Position numbers and translations under genes: made by a program
In this document: in pieces, positions 41,011 through 64,000 of the stretch
Position numbering within the stretch: the first letter of the stretch is position 1
Layout of the letters: the number at the start of each line of letters is the position of its first letter
Source: Serinus canaria
Lineage: Eukaryota > Chordata > Aves > Passeriformes > Fringillidae
Length of the DNA: 64,000 nucleotides
Reading direction: 5' to 3'
NCBI RefSeq assembly: GCF_022539315.1
Contig: NC_066323.1
Location: 5,929,719-5,993,718 of the forward strand
Notes under the pieces: model-generated
Databases searched by the model: none
What the model was told of the DNA's origin: nothing
What the model saw: only the letters and a program-made list of their open reading frames with translations

Positions 41011-41034
41011 TTTTTTTTATTTTTATTTTTTTTT
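41011..41034 (-). repeat. A-rich tract with overlapping AATAAA signals
   Basis: The plus strand is almost all T with two single A's, giving two AATAAA hexamers on the minus strand. Low complexity makes them ambiguous. A UTR ending here would place the GC-rich block at 40.32-40.65 kb just downstream. Confidence 0.5.
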
Positions 41035-41373
41035 CATTAAATGACAGAGGTCAGCCACAGTCATGGACCTCCAGCAATAAAAGCAATATTTCAAGTGCCA
41101 GACACTCAATATATTAGGTTTCCTACATATTGTAACTCACAGGGTAATTGCTCAAAACATTTGCAATATGTTCCAAAACCCTAAAAATAGCTGGCACAGA
41201 ACCACCACAGATAACTGTCTTTATGGATATGACTTGGTGTTGGTTTTAAATGCTGTGTATGATAGCAGTATATTCCTGGGGTGTATATAAACCATGTGTT
41301 ATTGTTGACTTGTCTTAACCACTGGCAAATTGCTACCCTACCTTAGCCAAACTCAGACTTGCTTCAAGTCATG

Positions 41374-41379
41374 TTTATT
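41374..41379 (-). terminator. Candidate poly(A) signal AATAAA
   Basis: Reads GAAATAAACATGACTTG in mRNA sense, about 2 kb after the stop codon and outside any A-run, so it is a cleaner signal than those in low-complexity sequence. Confidence 0.35.
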
Positions 41380-42108
41380 TCATGGAAATAGCAGAAATCG
41401 ATGCCTAAAGAACAATGGTTAAAATGTCAAAGCTGCATTATCTCAATTAAATGAATTTATGCTTAACTTGGACGGGGGAAAAAGAGCCCCAAATGAATAA
41501 AAAAATAGGTTAGAGACTAACAATCATAAGTCACAAAATTAATTGTGATTGAAATAGTGTTATAAAACCGATAACTTTGCAAAGCTCTGTAATATAAACC
41601 ATTCCTTAAGTAAAATGTCTGTGATATAAATTTGACAACCTCTCTTTTTATAAATTTACACTCTTGGAATCTTATGCAAGACATGATGCAACCTTTTCGA
41701 CTACACATACGCATAAACACAACCTCATGCTATCATTTACAAATAAAATCACTATTAGTATACTTTTAATCACATGAGCAGAAAAAGGTTTGCCATATAC
41801 ATCTGTCATTGTAAGAAAAATACTTGATATTGTAAACAGAGTAAAAGACACTATATAGTAGTGATTATTAAAAAAATAGCAGCTTACATCTACCCTATAT
41901 TTTGAAAAAAATGTAGTCACAAGATACAATAAACTGCAGGACTGGAGCAGCAGGGGAATTAGTGCAAGTATTCATCTTTTAAATAAGCTGAATCACTGCT
42001 ATTAAAATAAACTTGAAGCAAGTCCTCTGTTTAAGATCTTTTTTTTAAATCTAAGGTAGTAAACATTTTGCCTCTTAATGGCAGTGTTATCAAATATATG
42101 CCAAAGAT

Positions 42109-42114
42109 TTTATT
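42109..42114 (-). terminator. Candidate poly(A) signal AATAAA
   Basis: TTTATT on the plus strand, inside an AT-rich block (AATAAAATCTTTGG in mRNA sense), about 1.3 kb after the stop. Use is not shown. Confidence 0.3.
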
Positions 42115-42355
42115 TTAATAAAGAAAAATTACATGAAATACTTTTAATACTGGAGATTGGTTACAATTATACATCTAAGCTCCTACAAATAATGATGGGC
42201 AACTCTCAAAGAAGCTGTGGCATGAACCCTTGTCCAGAAAGATCTTAACCTCCTAAACAAATCCCCCAGCTATACTTTGCTCCTTTTCACAATAGTGCAC
42301 AATTTAACCATATTTTAGCTATGGTCTTAAAGCAACAGAAGATGCATTTTTCCTC

Positions 42356-42361
42356 TTTATT
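42356..42361 (-). terminator. Candidate poly(A) signal AATAAA
   Basis: TTTATT on the plus strand gives AATAAA in the mRNA about 1.03 kb after the stop codon. It lies just past the 25-nt A-run. Use is not shown. Confidence 0.3.
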
Positions 42362-42370
42362 TTTTTCCTC

Positions 42371-42395
42371 TTTTTTTTTTTTTTTTTTTTTTTTT
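42371..42395 (-). repeat. 25-nt homopolymer, poly(A) in mRNA sense
   Basis: A 25-T run on the plus strand. In the mRNA it is followed 10 nt later by AATAAA (42361-42356). It could be an internal-priming site or mark an alternative 3' end. Confidence 0.85.
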
Positions 42396-43050
42396 GCATC
42401 CCTGTTTGTTTTCTTTTTCCTGTGTTTTTGTGCCCTTCTGTTCTTACGTTTGGCAGAATTATGTCCCAAATAAGAAATTACTGCATTTCAGCCACGTCAC
42501 CAGAAAATCAAACATAGCATTATATCCATTTCCATCCTGCTTTGTAGATGAGAAGGACGTGGAATACCACGCTGCAAAGAAGGATTTTTTTTTTCTTCTC
42601 TCTCCCTAATCCCATTTCCACCCTCCCTCTGTTCACAAAATTGTGCTCTGGGAGCCACAAAATGTACCAAACATTATCAGGTTCAAACTACCTCTTCAAA
42701 GAATTCATCAAAACATGTTTCAAAGAAACGCCTTTTTTTTTTTTTTTTCCCCAAGGTGAAAAAATATAAACAAGAAACTAAATCGCTCCCTTACTTCATG
42801 CATCCGTAAACTTAACCAAAACAAAACAGAAAATCCAATGTTGAAAAGCAAAGGAAAAAAAAACTACTGCTGCAGATTTCTGTAAGTCCATTTTCTCTGT
42901 ACACACAAACTGCTCAACTACTGAGAAGGAAAACAAAAATACCCCACAAATCCACGTGAGAATGGATCTCATGGGGGAAGGGGTAATGAAGGCTGCCATT
43001 AGTATCTTCTGATTTTGGTATGTATATGGGTCTGCTCTTGTATATGGTAT

Positions 43051-43077
43051 ATTTCTCTCTCTCTCTCGCTCTCTTCT
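43051..43077. repeat. (CT)n microsatellite in 3' UTR
   Basis: A run of alternating CT with one CG interruption on the plus strand (GA repeat in the mRNA). Confidence 0.8.
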
Positions 43078-43194
43078 GTTTTTCATATCCAAAAACCTTT
43101 AAATGTTATTTTGGGGCACAGCAGATTCCAGCACTTGGTGAACAGGATTCACAAGCTGTGACAAAACTCTGTCATCCTCTTCAGGGTGTAATTA

Positions 43195-43243
43195 TTTTTT
43201 TTTCTTTCTCCTCTTTTTTTTTTTTTTTTCTCCTTTTTTTTTT
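43195..43243 (-). repeat. A-rich tracts (T-rich on plus strand) in proximal 3' UTR
   Basis: T-runs broken by CTTTCTCCTC and CTCC on the plus strand read as long A-runs with GGAG interruptions in the mRNA. Such tracts can bind poly(A)-binding protein and cause false internal priming in cDNA libraries. Confidence 0.8.
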
Positions 43244-43245
43244 GT

Positions 43246-43253
43246 TATATACA
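43246..43253 (-). promoter_or_regulatory. Second Pumilio response element (TGTATATA)
   Basis: A second exact UGUANAUA match about 100 nt further into the 3' UTR, immediately followed by long A-rich tracts. Two exact sites this close together near the stop make a functional element more plausible than a single chance hit. Confidence 0.55.
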
Positions 43254-43350
43254 GTCTATGTATATATTTCTTTTACATTTGGCTGTAGTGGACTGGCCAT
43301 GGTTCGATTGGGACTGTAGCAGTACATGGGTCAGGGACAGTCATTTTGGC

Positions 43351-43358
43351 TATGTACA
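43351..43358 (-). promoter_or_regulatory. Pumilio response element in 3' UTR (TGTACATA)
   Basis: An exact match to the UGUANAUA consensus on the mRNA strand, starting 37 nt after the stop codon. PUM1/PUM2 binding to such sites usually represses or destabilises mRNA; use here is inferred. Confidence 0.6.
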
Positions 43359-43394
43359 CATTCATAGTCGGTCCATGGCTTCCAACTAAGAGCG

Positions 43395-60298
<16,904 letters not shown>

Positions 60299-60310
60299 CT
60301 TTATTCCCAG

Positions 60311-60319
60311 TTAAACCAT
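60311..60319 (-). promoter_or_regulatory. Two-codon upstream ORF (Met-Val-stop) in 5' UTR
   Basis: ATG GTT TAA lies in the same exon as the start codon, ending 12 nt before the TBL1XR1 ATG. Its context is C at -3 and G at +4, weaker at -3 than the main start. Minimal uORFs of this kind can tune initiation at the main start; whether it is used here is inference. Confidence 0.6.
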
Positions 60320-60343
60320 GAGGTCACAACAAAGGACACAACC

Positions 60344-63300
60344 CTGCAAATAATAATAAAAAAAGTAGGTCAGTTAAATATTTTTAGTACTGAATAGGTA
60401 TTTCCCAACAAATGCCATATTTATAAAGTAAGTAGCTCCCCCTCAGCACAGACAATGGCTTTATTTTATAATGCAAATAAGTCTGCTGGAGTCATTAAAA
60501 AGTCATTTGTCTCACCACAAAATAAAGGTCAGTAAATTAAATATTAACGAGCCGGATTCTCGTCCGATGTATATTGGTATGGACTGGGGAACTCTTCTGT
60601 GCAATACCAGTACTAAAAAAGGCCTCCTATCACAGGTTTTAAAAAATAATCAAGTTTCATCTAATCTACATTACTGCTATGGAACACATTTTTTATAATC
60701 TGGGTCTCTCTCTGCCTGGTGAACAAAGACCAAAAAATTGGTTTCACATTGGTATCCAAGCAGGTTCTCACTTTTACATTTTTTATCTACTCAACTTTCA
60801 CTCCTGCTCTAGTGAAAAGGTACAGAACAGTAAGAGCTACAACACTGTGTCTGCTCAAACGAGCCCAGCTAATCCCACTAAAGATTAGAAAACATCTCAG
60901 CCATACCTTTAGGCTTTGCAAAAGGAATTCCTGACATTAGAAACAAACTTTAAAGAGTCCATTTTTAGTAACATTTCTCTAGGTTTTCAATCAGTGCTTC
61001 AAAAATATAGATGAGATATATATATTTACACACACACAATTTTTTTTCCTCATTTTAGTAATGGCAAATATTTAGAAAGACAAATCATGTATCAGACTAT
61101 ATATACTTTTGATTATAAACTTGGAAAATACAAGGCAACAGCAGTCTTTAAGACATGAAGAGACAAAATGCAGTATTTTTTCCAACTCAAAGTATCACTT
61201 TTGAGAACATTCTCATGATGTCTGAATGTTTGAAAACTCTGACCTTTCCAAGTAAACGAGCAAAAACATCAGAACATGTTATGAAATAATGTCCACCTCC
61301 TGTTCCAATTATCTGTCCAGCACTTTCCAGCAGCAAACCTTCCCAGGTTTTTGCCCAGCTGACCAGGCAAAGTGACTTACCTACTGCTACTTGACAAAGT
61401 TTTACCTGGGATCTGCTGTAAAAAATACTAGAGAATGACTTTTCCTACCACAGGGCTCCTGCCACATGGCTGGCATGGACAGGCCACTTGCCACTGCTTC
61501 TCCAGTGGGGAAGTGTTGAATACAAGACCCAATTAAACCCCTCAAGAAGAGCAGAGGCTAAAGGATGAACTTGGGTATGAAAGTGAATTTATTTGCCTCA
61601 AACCACACATGTACATCCCCAAACCTGCCCCAGGCATGTGGTCACCCAGCTCACTCAAGCCATGCTGTGGGGGAGATGGCTTTAGTTTCTTAAAGAAAAA
61701 AAATAAAATTTCAGTTCTGCTTAAATCCTTTTCATTTCTAAAGGAAAAAGCTGCCCTAAGACAATGACTTCTACCAAGTCAATAACTAACTAGTAAGTGC
61801 AACACAACTGGTACAGGAAGGTACATTGATACCAGCCCTACCCACCTCTCCCCAGCCCCAGCCACACCTGGGGTACAAGACATCCCTGCCAAACTCCACT
61901 AAACACTTTGAGGACTTGTTTACTGAGCAGAATGTAAAATGAATGGCATTTTTAGCCATTTCATGCATTAGCAACCAATTCCACCACGTGCAGAACCAAA
62001 CACTGATTTTATTCAGCTAAGTTTTGTTGCCATACATGGAACAAATTATCTTTCTTTAAGACTGGTTTTTTTACAGCAAAATGCTGTAGGAAGAGGAACA
62101 ATATTTTCCTTCAGAGGAGAAGGTAATTAACTTTAAAGAGCCTCATAAAGAAGGTTTTTTACATTACATACACACACACAAATGGCAGTGTTTGTTTCAC
62201 GGGTCTGCCACCAATTTTCAAAATCTTGCTGCATCACCAAAAACGAGAGATCAAACCACAGAAATCTGATGAAAGCGCTATTTGTCACACAGAGAGGTCC
62301 TGAATTATTTATATAAAGAGGGCTCCCCCCTCAAAGCAAAACTGTGCAGGTACCACATCAATTCACCTGTTATGTAGCTGGGTAGCTGAAGGGGAAAAAA
62401 AAGGCAACCCAACGTTTTGCTTGTCTGTCAAAAGTGTTCTGCACCCCACCCGAATCAAAGGAGGTTCATTATTCCAGGGCTGGTTCCGAGTGTTTTGCAC
62501 AAGCAGCTCTGGTCCTGCCTGGCCATCGGGAGGTGGCACTGCTGCACCAGCTGTGGCACCCTGGCCACCAGAAAAACACAGAAACAGCCCCAGTAAACAC
62601 CCTGGTGTTTGCCTGATGAGGGGCTCGAAACGGGAAGGGATGCAAAAGGCTCCTGTGTTTTACCAAAATACTGCTCTGTGCATGTTTACAGTGCTCATTT
62701 TCTCTTTCTGGAAGGGCTTTGCTGTGTTTCCCCCATCCCAGGCCCCGTGGCTTGGGCAGAGTCTGGGGACAGTGTCCCACGGCCAAGTGACACAAGAAAT
62801 GTCAGAAGAATGAGCAGCAGCAAACCACCTTCCTTCCAACCCAAAGCAAAATGTCATGTTAGAGAAAATACAGTAGAAGAGGATACAATAATTATTTCCC
62901 TTTGACACATTCTGAATTAACACCAGGCTTACACTGCCAACTCTTGAAATTGTTTGTGACAATGGATCCATGCAGGTACACATGTACCCCACATCCTAAA
63001 AAAATTACTTTATCAATGCTGGCTAATTCCCCCCAGATTCACTATTTCCACAAGCAATCAACTACCCATTTTGGACACTTTAATAGATATTAATATTGCT
63101 CTTCATTTTATATGCAGAAATTAAATCACTGAAGAGACACATAAAAATGAGACAAAAGTAAGAAGTTAACACGCAATTCCTAGCAGTCTTAGATTTGTAG
63201 CCTAATTTGCATAGGGACCATTAAAATATCTTAAAATATTTGCAGTTTTATGTCCCAAACCCATTCTAAAAATGTGATGAGATCCTTAAGGCTCTTTTTT

Positions 63301-64000
63301 TTCCTTGCCCTTAGAAACATTTCAGGTCTTCCTCAAAACATTCTGTGGAATTACATGGTAAAGTATGGTGCACCCACACTGCTGTTTTAGATCCAATTAT
63401 GCTTTTCAAGGAAATCTCTCCCACTTGCCTCTACTTTTGTTTTGCACCCTGGAGCAGGCACAGCACATGTGAAGTGCTGATTTCTCACTGCTAAAACCAG
63501 GATTAAATAAATAAATAAAATACCCCATGACAGGTAAAAAAAGGATGGGCATGAGAGCTTATGAACGATGCTCAAATAGCTCATGGGACCACACCAGGAT
63601 CGATATTCCCTGCTCAAAAGAAAGTCCATTTCAGCAGGCATCTTCCCAGGTTTTATTTCCCTTCCCAGAGGATGGGCCTGTAGTTTGTAACACCACTGCT
63701 CAGTTAGAATCAGCACAAAATCCAGATATCCCAGGTAATTTTTAAGACTGCTAAAGAAAGTCCCTAAAGTCCCAAAATTTATCAGGCATAACACACATCA
63801 GCCATAAAAGCCAACTGTCTATAGAGATGCCAGCCTTGAGATTTACTCAGTAACAGGTCAGGAGCAGACAAGACACACACCTGTGCTTAGACAAACTGAC
63901 CCACTCATTCCATGCCAGCAATCACACAAAAATTCATTTAGAAGCTACTTTTTTCAAAGGAAAACGAGGTTTCTTATCCCAGAGACACCAGCTCTGGCTT
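60344..64000 (-). other. Upstream TBL1XR1 intron (5' untranslated exons not seen)
   Basis: The first coding exon begins with an acceptor, so this sequence is most likely intronic. It has no CpG island, which suggests the promoter lies beyond the right edge. It contains short CA runs near 61031 and 62168 and no recognised exon. A small untranslated exon could be missed by eye. Confidence 0.7.

Larger units (their letters stand above)
38123..43394 (-). other. TBL1XR1: TBL1XR1 3' UTR (proximal part likely, distal end uncertain)
   Basis: The terminal exon runs on after the stop with no splice need. The proximal 2-2.5 kb (about 41-43.4 kb) is AT-rich with A-rich tracts and looks like typical vertebrate 3' UTR. 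Several AATAAA signals occur on the minus strand (near 42.36, 42.11, 41.38, 41.02 and 38.14 kb), so alternative ends are likely. The farthest end at about 38.12 kb is a guess based on the last clear signal and on similar AT-rich texture at 38.15-38.9 kb. Two GC-rich blocks interrupt it and may instead mean the UTR ends near 41 kb. Confidence 0.5.

Overview
This is animal nuclear DNA: spliced genes with GT-AG introns, long non-coding stretches, and many A/T homopolymer runs and microsatellites. It holds one recognisable protein-coding gene, TBL1XR1 (transducin beta-like 1 X-linked receptor 1), on the minus strand. All 14 coding exons can be placed and add up to 513 codons plus a stop. The coding span is only about 17 kb and I see no Alu, L1 or B1 type repeats. 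Together with the overall composition this suggests a bird (or another sauropsid) rather than a mammal. That is an inference, not a proof.

Layout. (1) 1 to about 38.1 kb is intergenic DNA downstream of TBL1XR1. I recognise no gene there. It holds scattered microsatellites, several AT-rich stretches that look like conserved non-coding elements, a CpG-rich island at about 21.83-22.38 kb with a tetranucleotide repeat and a 16-bp/48-bp minisatellite, and an unexplained 241-codon minus-strand open frame at 19.2-19.9 kb. (2) About 38.1-43.39 kb is the probable long 3' untranslated region plus downstream flank. It has two exact Pumilio-type motifs just after the stop codon, A-rich tracts, several candidate poly(A) signals, and two GC-rich islands (39.05-39.56 and 40.32-40.65 kb) that contrast sharply with the AT-rich UTR. 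(3) 43.395-60.298 kb is the coding part of TBL1XR1, read right to left. (4) 60.344-64.0 kb lies upstream of the first coding exon. It is probably intronic, because the first coding exon begins with a splice acceptor. The promoter and untranslated first exons are probably outside the window.

The protein is a core subunit of the NCoR/SMRT-HDAC3 corepressor complex: an N-terminal LisH and F-box-like region, a low-complexity linker with a polyalanine tract, and a WD40 propeller. It appears intact, in frame at every junction, and extremely conserved. I found no operon-like, viral, CRISPR or other exotic system. The items worth a second look are regulatory or structural: a two-codon upstream ORF, paired Pumilio sites, GC islands beside or inside the 3' UTR, a higher-order minisatellite in a CpG island, and an AT-rich palindromic tract next to a GC-rich exon.
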